Below the pieces are notes generated by a model. The model worked only from the letters and a program-made list of their open reading frames with translations. It was not told the origin of the DNA and searched no databases. A program made the position numbers and the translations under genes. Below are positions 35,748 through 44,521 of a stretch of DNA of 45,999 nt, in pieces. Each line of letters opens with the position of its first letter. Positions within the stretch are counted from its first letter, which is position 1. The DNA comes from Alphaproteobacteria bacterium (GTDB taxonomy: Bacteria > Pseudomonadota > Alphaproteobacteria > RF32 > CAG-239). The stretch lies in NCBI GenBank assembly GCA_017464685.1, contig JAFTYO010000039.1:1-45999 (forward strand). Reading direction: 5' to 3'.

Positions 35748-36679
35748 TGGCCGGTGTTGAGGTTGTAAAAGTAAAACAATCTGATGATGGAATGCGTCTT
35801 AACAGATGGTTTTTGAAATATTATCCGTTATTGACAATGGGCAGATTACAAAAGTTGTTGCGTACAAAACAAATTAAAGTTGACGGCAAAAAGGCAGAAT
35901 CCAATCTTAAACTTGTCTGCGGACAAGAAATCAGAGTGCCTCCGCTTGATAATGAAAAAGCACAAAACAATGTGGGATTTGTTTCCAAATCAGATGAAGA
36001 ATTTATCAAATCCAAGGTGATTTTTAAAGACGATAACATCATTGTGTTAAACAAGCCGTCGGGACTTGCCGTACAAGGCGGAACAAATACCGAAAGGCAT
36101 ATTGATGGTATGCTTGAAGCCTTAAAGTTTGAAAAAGAAGAAAAGCCCAAACTTGTGCATCGAATTGACAAAGACACAAGCGGAGTTTTAATATTGGCTC
36201 GAAATCGTAAATATGCCGAAATATTAACCAAGGCCTTTAGAGAGCATCAGCTAAAAAAGAGCTATTTGGTGCTTGCTTTTAATAATCCTAAAATTCAAAA
36301 TGGTGAAATTAAGGCTCCGCTTGAAAAAATCGGTGAAAAGATGGAAGTGGTTGAAGACGGCAAAAAAGCAGTGACACATTATGAAGTACTTGATAATGTG
36401 GGTGAAAAATTTTGCCTTATAAAAGCTGAGCCTTTAACGGGCAGAACTCATCAAATCAGAGCACATATGGAATATTTGGGCACGCCCATAGTCGGTGATA
36501 ATAAATATTATGGTGTTGAGAGAATAAAACCCGTAAATTTAAGTACAAAACTTCATTTACACGCACACAAAATAGATTTATCGGCAATTTATAGCAAAAG
36601 GCTTGTTGTAAAAGCTCCGTTGCCGGATTATTTTGTTAAGGATATGTCGTTTTTGGGTTTACAATTAAGGGAGAAATAA
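35747..36679 (+). CDS. rluC: RluC-type 23S rRNA pseudouridine synthase
   Basis: RluA-family enzyme. N-terminal S4 RNA-binding domain (about 14-75), then the catalytic domain with HRIDKDTSG at 138-146, catalytic Asp141. LTGRTHQIRAHM is also present. RluC modifies U955, U2504 and U2580 of 23S rRNA in E. coli; the RluC versus RluD choice rests on the S4 domain and gene neighbourhood. AAGGAGG precedes the ATG. Confidence 0.88.
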   Translation: MAGVEVVKVKQSDDGMRLNRWFLKYYPLLTMGRLQKLLRTKQIKVDGKKAESNLKLVCGQEIRVPPLDNEKAQNNVGFVSKSDEEFIKSKVIFKDDNIIVLNKPSGLAVQGGTNTERHIDGMLEALKFEKEEKPKLVHRIDKDTSGVLILARNRKYAEILTKAFREHQLKKSYLVLAFNNPKIQNGEIKAPLEKIGEKMEVVEDGKKAVTHYEVLDNVGEKFCLIKAEPLTGRTHQIRAHMEYLGTPIVGDNKYYGVERIKPVNLSTKLHLHAHKIDLSAIYSKRLVVKAPLPDYFVKDMSFLGLQLREK

Positions 36680-36682
36680 AAA

Positions 36683-38785
36683 ATGAAAAAAGTTTTCAAG
36701 TTTGTTTTGTGGGCTATATTGCTGATTGCGGTTGTTGGTGCAATCGGTGCGTTTGTGTTTGTTAAAACATTTGATTTAAACCGATATAAAACGCAAATTG
36801 CACAAATTGTGTATGAACAAACCGGTCGAAAATTGTCTCTGAACGGAAACGCCGGCTTGAAAATTTCCTTAATTCCGACCATAGAACTCAATGATGTCAC
36901 ATTTTCAAATGCCTCTTGGGCAAAAGAGCCGAATATGATAAGCGCAAAAACCATAGATGTTGCATTTTCTGTTTTACCGCTTTTGAAAAAAGAAATTGTA
37001 ATTGATAAGGTGCATTTAATTGAGCCGAAAGTTTATCTTGAGCTAAACGAAAAAGGTGTTGCCAACTGGGATTTTTCTAAAAAAGAAAATGCCAAGCAAT
37101 CTAAAACCGAACCGGCGGATAAAGGAGTGCAAAGTTTGGCAAAAGACACTGTGCAAGGAGCCGCAATAGTTTCGGTATTGGCCAAAAGTTTAAAAATCGA
37201 CAACGGAGAAGTTGTATATCAAGATTTAAAAAACAAGACCAAACACAAATTAAAAATTAAAAACATCAGCTTAAAATCAGAAAATGTCGATTCGGATATT
37301 ACGGCCGATATTGATGTTGCTTACAACAATGAGCAAATTAAGGCACATATTGTTGCCGGTTCAATAAATTCGGTTTTGCAAAATGCTAAAAACTATCCGC
37401 TTAAAGCCAATGTTAAGGCCTTTGGAATTAGTGCCAATCTTGACGGCCGGTTATCAAATTTGTTAGGTGAGCCCGAGTATGATTTAAAAGTGAATTTACA
37501 AAATCCTAAAGGCAATTTCGGTGCTCCGGCAGTTAGGCTTAATGCGAACGCAAAAGGAAATTTGAAAAATGTTGCCGTAAATATTTCTTCATTGAATGTG
37601 GCTCAAAACGAAATAAAAGGAACAATGAGTGCCGATATAAGCACTTCAAAGCCCAATATAAAAGCAAATTTAAGCAGTGCGTTGATAGATTTGCAAAAAT
37701 TTAATCAAACAAAAACCGCCCAAAATTCTTTTAATTTTGTTTCAACGGTATATGCGGCAAATTTTGTACCCGATACACCGATAGATTTAAGCTTTTTGAA
37801 CTTGTTTAATGCCAATTTGACAATTGATGTTAAAAAATTGGTGCTAAATCAGGATATAAGTTTTGATAACATAAAAGTAGATGTGGTTATAAATGGTGCT
37901 AATGCAAATGTAAACATAAAAAGTCTTAATGCCGGCGGCGGTAATGTTACGGGAACAATCAGCGCCAATATAAGTAATAAATTTAAGATTATTTTAAGCG
38001 GAAAAGATATTATTTTGCAAGATATGGTAAAAAGTCTGGCTATAACCGAAAAAACTTATTTTGGTATTGCAAACGGCGGAAAAACTGATTTGTCGCTTAA
38101 TTTGAATACTACGGGAAATACCGTTCGCAAGGCGGTGGAAAATTTAGGCGGTCAAATAATTGCGGTTATCGGTGAATCAAAAATTCAGACCGGTGATTTC
38201 AAATATTTAAGCGGTAATTTTGTTTCTCAGCTTTTAGGAGCATTAAGGTTGCAAAAGATTGATAAACATTTGGATATGTCCTGTGCTGTTTTAAGAACGG
38301 ATATATCAAACGGTAAAGCGATTTTCCCCAAAGGCATTGCTTTTAAGAGCAATCGGATAACTATTGTCAGCGATGGTGTTGTAAATTTGAAAAATGATAA
38401 AATAGATTTTTCGATTAAGCCGTTTAACGGAAAACTTGCCGATACCAATGTGGCACAAGCAATTTCTTCAATGCTGAAAGTGTCAGGAACGGTTGAAAAA
38501 CCTCGTTTGGCAATAGATAATTCTTCGGTCATTAAAAATATGGTCGGAATAGCGGCAACGGGTCCTGCATTTTTGGGTTCGCAAATGCTCTTAGATGTAG
38601 ATAATTATCCGTGTTATACCGCCTTAAAAGGAACACCTTATGAAAATATGTTTGAAGCACCGAGCGGAGTAAAAGCCGCCGGACAAAGTGTGTATCAAGG
38701 AGCAAGTGATGTGGTAACAGGCGGCATAAATCTGGTTAATGATGCAGCCAAAGGAGTGTTAAATTTGTTAAGAGGTAAAAAATAA
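36683..38785 (+). CDS. AsmA-family protein
   Basis: Large envelope protein with one N-terminal membrane helix (about 7-28) and a periplasmic beta-rich groove. The start (VKTFDLNRYKTQIAQIVYEQTGRKLSLNG in family terms; here DLNRYKTQIA and TGRKLSLNG) is the AsmA signature. The C-terminal AsmA_2 region has ISNGKAIFPKG and VVNLKNDKID. AsmA/TamB-type proteins are thought to carry phospholipid between membranes. Length of 700 aa is typical. Confidence 0.88.
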   Translation: MKKVFKFVLWAILLIAVVGAIGAFVFVKTFDLNRYKTQIAQIVYEQTGRKLSLNGNAGLKISLIPTIELNDVTFSNASWAKEPNMISAKTIDVAFSVLPLLKKEIVIDKVHLIEPKVYLELNEKGVANWDFSKKENAKQSKTEPADKGVQSLAKDTVQGAAIVSVLAKSLKIDNGEVVYQDLKNKTKHKLKIKNISLKSENVDSDITADIDVAYNNEQIKAHIVAGSINSVLQNAKNYPLKANVKAFGISANLDGRLSNLLGEPEYDLKVNLQNPKGNFGAPAVRLNANAKGNLKNVAVNISSLNVAQNEIKGTMSADISTSKPNIKANLSSALIDLQKFNQTKTAQNSFNFVSTVYAANFVPDTPIDLSFLNLFNANLTIDVKKLVLNQDISFDNIKVDVVINGANANVNIKSLNAGGGNVTGTISANISNKFKIILSGKDIILQDMVKSLAITEKTYFGIANGGKTDLSLNLNTTGNTVRKAVENLGGQIIAVIGESKIQTGDFKYLSGNFVSQLLGALRLQKIDKHLDMSCAVLRTDISNGKAIFPKGIAFKSNRITIVSDGVVNLKNDKIDFSIKPFNGKLADTNVAQAISSMLKVSGTVEKPRLAIDNSSVIKNMVGIAATGPAFLGSQMLLDVDNYPCYTALKGTPYENMFEAPSGVKAAGQSVYQGASDVVTGGINLVNDAAKGVLNLLRGKK

Positions 38786-38787
38786 AT

Positions 38788-39288
38788 ATGCAATCAGAGG
38801 ATTTAAAAACAATTGAAAAAGATGTTCATAAAAACAGAGAAGCCCTAATTGAAAGGCTTGTCGGATTTGCTGTCAACGATGTATTGTTATTTTGGAGCAG
38901 GGATAAAAAAGTTCACGATGAGCAAGAAAAAAAATGGACACCGATTATTGCGTGGGTAAATAAAACAGTGAAGGGAAGTTTTAAAAAAACAACCGGACTT
39001 GAGGTGTTAAAAGAAAACGAAGATATGTCATTAAAGTTCAAAGAATATTTAAATAAGATGACAGATAAAGAACTGAGTTGTTTTTATGTGGCGGCTTTGA
39101 ATATGCGTTCGGTTTTGTTGGCATTGGCTCTTGTAAAGGGTAAAATTAATGCTTTGGAAGCTTTTGAACTTTCGGAACTCGAAGAACTGTATCAGGCACG
39201 CATGTGGGGAACTGAACCGACAGCCGAAACTAGACGAAACAACATTAAAGATATACTTATTTGTACCGAACAATATTTACGCACATGA
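38788..39288 (+). CDS. ATP12-family F1-ATPase assembly chaperone
   Basis: Resembles the ATP12 family (mitochondrial Atp12p and alphaproteobacterial relatives), which binds the F1 alpha subunit during assembly. Shared features: WTPIIAWVNKTVKGSFKKTTGL, ALNMRSVLLALALVKGKI (read in parts) and the late ELEELYQARMWGTEP. At 166 aa it is shorter than usual, lacking much of the N-terminal domain. Its TGA overlaps the ATG of the acylphosphatase gene. The family is largely restricted to Alphaproteobacteria and mitochondria, which supports the taxonomy. Confidence 0.75.
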   Translation: MQSEDLKTIEKDVHKNREALIERLVGFAVNDVLLFWSRDKKVHDEQEKKWTPIIAWVNKTVKGSFKKTTGLEVLKENEDMSLKFKEYLNKMTDKELSCFYVAALNMRSVLLALALVKGKINALEAFELSELEELYQARMWGTEPTAETRRNNIKDILICTEQYLRT

Positions 39289-39572
39289 TAGAGGTTTATC
39301 TTAAAATAAGCGGCCGAGTGCAAGGAGTTGGCTTTAGAAGATGGGCTCAAAAAGAAGCCTTAAAAATCGGCGATATTTCCGGTTGGGTAAGAAATTGTGA
39401 TGACCGTAGTGTTGAGATTTTGATGCGAGGACGCAAAGAAAATATTGAAGAAATGATACAAAAATGCCATAAAGGGTCGTTGTGTTCTCGTGTTGATGAG
39501 GTCAAATTTTTGCCTGTGGTTACTAATCATTTTTTGCCATTAATTACAGATGGTGTGTTTGATAGAATCTAA
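39285..39572 (+). CDS. acyP: Acylphosphatase
   Basis: Hydrolyses acyl phosphates. The family signature GRVQGVGFRRWAQ supplies the phosphate-binding Arg, and GWVRNCDDRSVEI supplies the catalytic Asn. Start at ATG 39285, overlapping the previous stop (ATGA). 95 aa is the normal size. Confidence 0.92.
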   Translation: MIEVYLKISGRVQGVGFRRWAQKEALKIGDISGWVRNCDDRSVEILMRGRKENIEEMIQKCHKGSLCSRVDEVKFLPVVTNHFLPLITDGVFDRI

Positions 39573-39649
39573 ACTTTTTGCTTATAGCGGATAAACTTGT
39601 TTTTTTAATGGTAATACATATTTTTACCTTATAAACAAGGAGAAAAAAT

Positions 39650-39925
39650 ATGCAGGTTGAAAAAACAAAAGAAAATATGTGCAACTGTCTTTGTATGATG
39701 TGTCCGTCATATGAAAAAATTTGTAAATTAAAAAATCAGGACGAAAATAAAAACATTTCAACTAAAGATTTACAAAATAAAACTCACTATGAAAAAATGT
39801 TTTGCGCTTTTGAAAAAAGTAACTGTATACATTTTGACAGAGGGTGTATCTGTCAAAATTGTGAAGTGTTTAAAAAATATGGTCTAAAGCATAGAGAATA
39901 TTGTTTAAAAACCGGAGGCATATAA
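39650..39925 (+). CDS. Cys-rich small protein, possible metal binder
   Basis: 91 aa with 11 Cys at 11, 13, 15, 18, 25, 52, 59, 66, 68, 71 and 85. The groupings CNCLCMMC and CICQNC look like metal- or Fe-S-binding clusters. No signal peptide, so cytoplasmic. A strong AAGGAG precedes the ATG. It is one base before the next gene and probably cotranscribed with it. Similar Cys-rich DUF2769-type proteins exist in anaerobes, but the match is uncertain. Confidence 0.7.
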   Translation: MQVEKTKENMCNCLCMMCPSYEKICKLKNQDENKNISTKDLQNKTHYEKMFCAFEKSNCIHFDRGCICQNCEVFKKYGLKHREYCLKTGGI

Positions 39926-39926
39926 A

Positions 39927-40592
39927 ATGCTTAAAACTCAACGCAAACCATATGAAAACGCACAAGATTTGTTAAAAGTTTATCGTGCGGCATTTGAAAA
40001 AGCAAAATATTTAAAAGATGATGATGAAAAGCTTTTGGCTTTTAATGAAGTGATAGACTATTGTGCAAAATCAAAGACTTGTGTCGAGGAGGATACTAAA
40101 AAACGCAATCAGGTTTTATTTTGGACATATAACAATATCGGTGATATTTTTGCATTGAAAAATACAGTTGAAGCAAATGATGAAAATTATGTTTATGCTT
40201 TGGAGTATTATAAAAATGCGATGGAATTTTTAAGCGCTGAGATTGATAAAAAACCCATTTTGGAAAAAATGGCACATATTTATTTGGAACTTCAAGATGA
40301 AAAGATGTGGCGCAAAACCTTAGAGCAAATTGCCCTTAACGAAGATGATGAGTTAAAAAGACAAGCCTTTGTCGAACTGAGCAATACCACAGATGATGCC
40401 AAACTTAAAGCTCAATATCTGGAAATTGCACTTAATTATATCACTTATGAAAATGTTTCGTTTTTGCAAAAGTGTAAAAACACCTTAAATATTTGCGAAA
40501 TCCTCTTGTCAATTTATGAACAAAATGATGCCAAAACCGATTATGAGCGCATAAAAACTTTGCAAACAAACACTTTGGAATTGTTAAATTAG
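39927..40592 (+). CDS. Helical-repeat (TPR-like) protein
   Basis: 221 aa, almost all helical. Helix pairs such as NYVYALEYYKNAMEFLSAEI and LEKMAHIYLELQDEKMW resemble tetratricopeptide repeats. It is cytoplasmic and probably a protein-protein adaptor. GGAGG lies inside the end of the preceding Cys-rich gene. Possible partner of that protein. Confidence 0.65.
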   Translation: MLKTQRKPYENAQDLLKVYRAAFEKAKYLKDDDEKLLAFNEVIDYCAKSKTCVEEDTKKRNQVLFWTYNNIGDIFALKNTVEANDENYVYALEYYKNAMEFLSAEIDKKPILEKMAHIYLELQDEKMWRKTLEQIALNEDDELKRQAFVELSNTTDDAKLKAQYLEIALNYITYENVSFLQKCKNTLNICEILLSIYEQNDAKTDYERIKTLQTNTLELLN

Positions 40593-40618
40593 AATACTAT
40601 AATGATTTTGATTAGTAG

Positions 40619-41338
40619 TTAGAATTCAAAATATAGTATAGCTGTACCTTTGGCGTTTGCTATTATATCACAAATTTCACGGGTTTTTTCCATATTCATT
40701 TGGTTGAATTTATATCTGCAATTTTTTTCATTACAAATATATATGTCAGCGGTACGATGAAATAATGATAGTTTGCTGATATTCATATCAATAGCAGTTT
40801 TAATGATAACTGGACATGAGATACTGGTATCATTAATGTAAAGATAAAGACCGCTCGTATTAGTACCCCATCTATTATTAAAAATATCATAAAATGAAAG
40901 ATAACCTTTTTCTGAATTAAAGTCATTAAATAAACTTTCAGGAGCATAATATTGAGCTTTGATAGAATCTTTTGTTTGTTGATTTGTATGTAAAGTCATA
41001 TAATTTATGAGTAAGGTGTTTACATCTGATATATATTTGTTTAGTTTATATTTTTCCATCGCTTTTGAGTAACCGGCAATACCACCGACCGATAAAACAC
41101 CTATTATGGCAAGGACACCTAACATTTCCACCATACTTCTTCCTTTTTCTTGCGCATAATGGCTTATTTGTTTGATGTTTTTATCCTCGTGTACCCATAT
41201 CGTACACTTCATCAAAAAACAACGGCGCATCTGAACCATTCTTCGTAAGAAAATTTTTATCACCGTGCTCAAAAACTCCTTCTTATCTGTACCACACTTT
41301 GGAAGAAGAAAACGACCGAGCTCACAAATTTTTTTCAT
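40619..41338 (-). CDS. Type IV pilin-like protein with extended leader
   Basis: Contains GRSMVEMLGVLAIIGVLS with Glu at position +5 after the Gly, the type IV pilin/pseudopilin N-helix (Arg instead of Phe at +1). The mature part has a short variable beta region with two Cys (CPVII; CNEKNC). The N-terminus is unusual: MKKICELGR, the whole leader of the neighbouring paralog, is followed by about 57 extra residues before the true GRSMVEM motif. A second leader of the usual kind (ISHYAQEKGRSM) lies just before it. Start is ATG 41338, after the A12 cassette copy 3. Confidence 0.75.
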   Translation of the reverse strand: MKKICELGRFLLPKCGTDKKEFLSTVIKIFLRRMVQMRRCFLMKCTIWVHEDKNIKQISHYAQEKGRSMVEMLGVLAIIGVLSVGGIAGYSKAMEKYKLNKYISDVNTLLINYMTLHTNQQTKDSIKAQYYAPESLFNDFNSEKGYLSFYDIFNNRWGTNTSGLYLYINDTSISCPVIIKTAIDMNISKLSLFHRTADIYICNEKNCRYKFNQMNMEKTREICDIIANAKGTAILYFEF

Positions 41339-41370
41339 CAAATAACTCCATAAAGCACTATTTTTTTCAC

Positions 41371-41409
41371 ATTCTAAACCGTTTTTTTTTTTTGCAAGTA
41401 AAAAGAGTC
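41371..41409 (-). promoter_or_regulatory. A12 promoter cassette, copy 3 (class A)
   Basis: Gene strand: GACTC (41409-41405), 7 bp, TTGCAA (41397-41392), 15-bp spacer with A12, TAGAAT (41376-41371). The -10 differs from the other four copies. Confidence 0.68.
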
Positions 41410-41460
41410 GGTTTTTAGATTTAAATCAAAAATGATGTGGCGGTGTTGTCTCCCATCACG

Positions 41461-41506
41461 GTCATACCGGTGCCCAAGCTTTAGCTTGGAATAGACACCG
41501 GCGTCT
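41461..41506. repeat. Palindromic element between divergent pilin promoters
   Basis: Inner palindrome CCAAGCT-tt-AGCTTGG (41474-41489) inside outer arms CCGGTG / CACCGG. A second copy at 45953-45999 keeps the structure with paired base changes. The remaining sequence of the 318-bp gap between the two pilin genes is the two promoter cassettes and a short unassigned piece (41507-41570). Confidence 0.75.
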
Positions 41507-41584
41507 AATCTTCGCTAGCGCTCAGGCGCAGAAACGACGATATTGAAAGATACACATCATAAATAGCTAATTATCCACAAAGAA

Positions 41585-41623
41585 GACTCGTATAAATTGC
41601 AAAAAAAAAAAACGGTTTATGAT
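41585..41623 (+). promoter_or_regulatory. A12 promoter cassette, copy 4 (class B)
   Basis: GACTC (41585-41589), 7 bp, TTGCAA (41597-41602), 15-bp spacer with A12 (41601-41612), TATGAT (41618-41623). The only copy on the plus strand. Upstream sequence matches copy 2. Confidence 0.72.
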
Positions 41624-41656
41624 GAGCTCAAAATATATTTTAAAGGAGTTAGTTTG

Positions 41657-42295
41657 ATGAAAAAAGTTTGTGAGCTTGGCAGAAGTATGGTTGAGATGTT
41701 AGGAGTGCTTGCCATTATCGGAGTTTTATCGGTAGGAGGTATTGCGGGTTATTCAAAAGCGATGATGAAATACAAGCTCAATACGCATGCTGAAAATCTT
41801 AATATATTAATCAATAATATGATACAATACAGAGCAAAACTTCAGGGTGGCGGCAAGGTAGATAATGAAAGCAAATACGAGCGATATGGTCCTATTTTTG
41901 AAAAATTAAATCTTATACCAGATGCTTTCAAATTGTCATCATATACGGATATTTATGATAATTTTGGAAATAGAATTTGGATTTATAAATATTTCAAGGA
42001 AGATTGGATCGGAATGGGGCTTGAAATTAAGCCGGAATCCGGACGTGAAATTTGTATAAATATTGTAAAAACAGCAAAAGAAAATCATGCTGATTTACGA
42101 CAGATCGATATGCAATATAACAATTCTGATGGTGAATGGTCTACCGGTATAGGGGCATTATATGGTGATAAAGATTGTGGCGGTAATAAAAAATGCCTTA
42201 GAAACTTGAAATTACTTGATATTGATGAACTTTGTAATGTTTGCGATATAAATAAACGAACTTGTACGGTTTATATTTCTACAAATATTAATTAA
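41657..42295 (+). CDS. Type IV pilin-like protein
   Basis: Product of 212 aa. MKKVCELG is the leader, with cleavage by a prepilin peptidase expected after Gly, giving R-S-M-V-E with Glu at +5. The hydrophobic helix MLGVLAIIGVLSVGGIAGYS follows. The globular part carries six or more Cys toward the end (CGGNKKC, CNVC, CTVY). Start chosen at ATG 41657 with AAAGGAG at 41642-41648; a longer frame beginning at the TTG of the -35 box is excluded because it overlaps the promoter. Forms a divergent pair with the gene at 41338. Pilus, pseudopilus or other surface role is inferred. Confidence 0.8.
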   Translation: MKKVCELGRSMVEMLGVLAIIGVLSVGGIAGYSKAMMKYKLNTHAENLNILINNMIQYRAKLQGGGKVDNESKYERYGPIFEKLNLIPDAFKLSSYTDIYDNFGNRIWIYKYFKEDWIGMGLEIKPESGREICINIVKTAKENHADLRQIDMQYNNSDGEWSTGIGALYGDKDCGGNKKCLRNLKLLDIDELCNVCDINKRTCTVYISTNIN

Positions 42296-42331
42296 AAAAA
42301 TCTGCGGACATAAAAGTCGGCAGATTTTTTT
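42294..42331. terminator. Bidirectional terminator
   Basis: Stem of about 16 bp with one mismatch, starting A7 and ending T7, between the converging pilin-like gene and the small gene at 42336. T runs occur in both directions. Confidence 0.9.
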
Positions 42332-42335
42332 AATA

Positions 42336-42629
42336 CTAATGAATTGACTGCGTTTCATCAGGAAATATCTCTTCTGATTCAATGTGATACTCATTGATCA
42401 GAAGTTTAATTTTCAAAAGCGCCTTGGCTCTACCTGCTGTGTAACAGATATCAACAATCTGATCAATGGTAAGCGTAGGCCCCAGTATCTTAACATCATA
42501 AGTTTCTTCAATTTGCTTAATAGCTCTTGATTGCTTATTAATGTCAACTGTTTTGGTGTTTTCCGGTCCGCCGGCCACTCTTGTGAAGACTCTCTCTACA
42601 ACAAGGCGGATATCACTTTTTGTAGGCAT
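42336..42629 (-). CDS. Hypothetical protein, 97 aa
   Basis: Family not recognised. Start set at ATG 42629 (MPTKSDIRL) because a consensus promoter sits at 42677-42649; earlier in-frame starts (ATG 42650, TTG 42677) would lie within that promoter. Product is soluble, with IDQIVDICYTAGRAKALLKI as a likely helix pair. The leader would be only about 12 nt with no Shine-Dalgarno. Function unknown. Confidence 0.55.
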   Translation of the reverse strand: MPTKSDIRLVVERVFTRVAGGPENTKTVDINKQSRAIKQIEETYDVKILGPTLTIDQIVDICYTAGRAKALLKIKLLINEYHIESEEIFPDETQSIH

Positions 42630-42648
42630 AATTATTAAAATTTGTCCC

Positions 42649-42677
42649 ATTAGAGCACAAATATATACTTTTGTCAA
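42649..42677 (-). promoter_or_regulatory. Sigma70 promoter of the 97-aa gene
   Basis: Gene strand: TTGACA (42677-42672), 17-bp spacer, TCTAAT (42654-42649). Confidence 0.6.
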
Positions 42678-42681
42678 TAGA

Positions 42682-43737
42682 TTATGGTAAATAAACCGTC
42701 ATATTAAATACATTTTGCAAGAAAAACAGGGAAACAAAGCAAATACCCATGGTAATAAGCGGTGTTGTGATCCATCCTAAAATTAGTTTTAAGGTTATAT
42801 TCCAATTGATACCCCTTCCACCTTTTAATAAGCCTAACCCCAAAATTGCACCGATAACGGCTTGGGTGCTTGAAACCGGAACCAACGGAAATGTCGGTAA
42901 ATTGTGAGACATTAAAAAATGTTGTAACCCTTTTGATGAAAACAAAAATAATGTCAATGCTTGAGCCAACACTACTACCAAAGCCACAAGAGGTGTCATT
43001 TTCATCAAGTTGTTACCAACTGTTAAAATAACTTTTTTAGAATAGGTAACAATTCCCGCACTAATTGAAATTCCACCTAATAAAAACAAAATTTGCAATC
43101 CGCTTAATTGAAAATATTGCCCGATTCGTACAGGCTTAAAAGGTACGGAATCTGCGAAAACACCAATAATATTTGCAATGTTATTGGCACCTAATGAATA
43201 TGCACATAATGCACCGGAGACAATTAAGCCGATTCTGATGTAATAATCTTGTCTTAATAAATGGATATGAGATTTTTTGATTATGTTTTTGAGTATCAAA
43301 TATAACAATATGGCAACGATTCCGGTAATAAGCGGACATAAAATCCAAGTTGAGCAAATTTTTGTTAAAACAGATACATCAGTGTTTTTTTGACTGAATA
43401 AATTCCAACCTATAATGCCACCAACTATGGCTTGAGATGTTGAAACTGATATGCCGATTTTAGCCATCCAATAAACCGTTATGGCCGCCGATAATGAAAC
43501 CATAAATGCTCCACCCAACGCATTTACGGCACCAAGAGCTCCCAAAGTTTCAGTTCCTCCTTGTCCCCCGTATACAGCTCCAATAATTACAAAAATTGAA
43601 GATATAAAGGCTGCGGTTTTAAATTTTACCATTTTTGATCCTACGGCAGTGCCAAAAATGTTGGAGGCATCATTTGCTCCCAAAGACCATCCTAAAAAAA
43701 GACCGCTACTGAGAAAAAATAAATATGTGAGTTCCAT
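42682..43737 (-). CDS. pit: Pit-type inorganic phosphate transporter
   Basis: Low-affinity phosphate symporter of the PiT family, with the two signature repeats GANDASN (20-26) and GANNIAN about residue 184, and around ten membrane helices. Length 351 aa is on the short side but complete. Its ATG overlaps the TAA of the upstream DUF47 gene (TAATG), the standard Pit/DUF47 arrangement. Confidence 0.92.
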   Translation of the reverse strand: MELTYLFFLSSGLFLGWSLGANDASNIFGTAVGSKMVKFKTAAFISSIFVIIGAVYGGQGGTETLGALGAVNALGGAFMVSLSAAITVYWMAKIGISVSTSQAIVGGIIGWNLFSQKNTDVSVLTKICSTWILCPLITGIVAILLYLILKNIIKKSHIHLLRQDYYIRIGLIVSGALCAYSLGANNIANIIGVFADSVPFKPVRIGQYFQLSGLQILFLLGGISISAGIVTYSKKVILTVGNNLMKMTPLVALVVVLAQALTLFLFSSKGLQHFLMSHNLPTFPLVPVSSTQAVIGAILGLGLLKGGRGINWNITLKLILGWITTPLITMGICFVSLFFLQNVFNMTVYLP

Positions 43738-44396
43738 TAAATATCTCTCTTAATTACATAAATTAACAATTGGTCAATGCAATTTTCTGCCAGATCTGCA
43801 ATATCGGCAACTTCGCTGATAACCGAACCGAGTTGGAGCTTTTGTGCGAGTTCCATATCAGAGGCAAAAATTGCTTCTTTTAGTTTTGCTGATGTTTTAT
43901 CACTTTCATGTTCAAGCCAATAAACTTTTTTTGCATAATCTCGAACAGCTGACAAATCACGAAAGAATGATCTTGAAGCTACAGCCAGATTTTCAACACA
44001 TTCGCTAACTTGTTCGGTTAGTTCTTTAAATTTATCATGATAAATTGCCGGAATATCAGTTTGTTCAATGTAAAATTTATGTGCCACATCATCAATTTCA
44101 TTTATTACTTTATCTAAATTTTCGACCAATTCCAGAATATTACCTCTAAAATCCGGTATAAGATTATGCATATATAACCTGTTCTCAATTTCACGACGCA
44201 ACGAATCGGCATCATGTTCGATATCTTTTATGTTTTTACTCAGATGGCGATATTCTGAACTTCTTTTTTCTTTTAAATAAACTGTTACGGCTTTTTTAAA
44301 TACCAATGATATTTCAATGATTTTATCATGAAGCATATCAATCTTTTGCTCCAACTCTTTAGTATGTGAAAATAAAGAAAATTTTAAATTAAACAT
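43737..44396 (-). CDS. DUF47 (PhoU-like) partner of Pit
   Basis: Cytoplasmic helical-bundle protein of the DUF47/TIGR00153 group, related to PhoU. The E-H-x-x-D motifs that bind metal are visible (DIEHDADSLRREI; WLEHESDKTSAKL). It is thought to regulate the Pit transporter encoded next. Length 219 aa fits. GAGG precedes the ATG. Confidence 0.9.
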   Translation of the reverse strand: MFNLKFSLFSHTKELEQKIDMLHDKIIEISLVFKKAVTVYLKEKRSSEYRHLSKNIKDIEHDADSLRREIENRLYMHNLIPDFRGNILELVENLDKVINEIDDVAHKFYIEQTDIPAIYHDKFKELTEQVSECVENLAVASRSFFRDLSAVRDYAKKVYWLEHESDKTSAKLKEAIFASDMELAQKLQLGSVISEVADIADLAENCIDQLLIYVIKRDI

Positions 44397-44521
44397 ATGC
44401 GCCTCATATTAAAAAATTGATATTAGTTATACATAATTTGTAAATTATACTTGTAAATGTGTAAATATTCGTTTAAATTGTGCTTGTTTTAATTACGTAA
44501 TTATTGATAAGGAAAAATAAA

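Noticed and set aside
41381-41393. T12 run as a transcription terminator
   Set aside because: No GC-rich hairpin precedes it in either direction, and in all five places it sits at a fixed distance upstream of a gene between -35 and -10 boxes.
41597-41656. Longer pilin start at a TTG codon at 41597
   Set aside because: That TTG is the proposed -35 box, and the extra residues come from the A12 tract and promoter; a clear AAAGGAG precedes the ATG at 41657.
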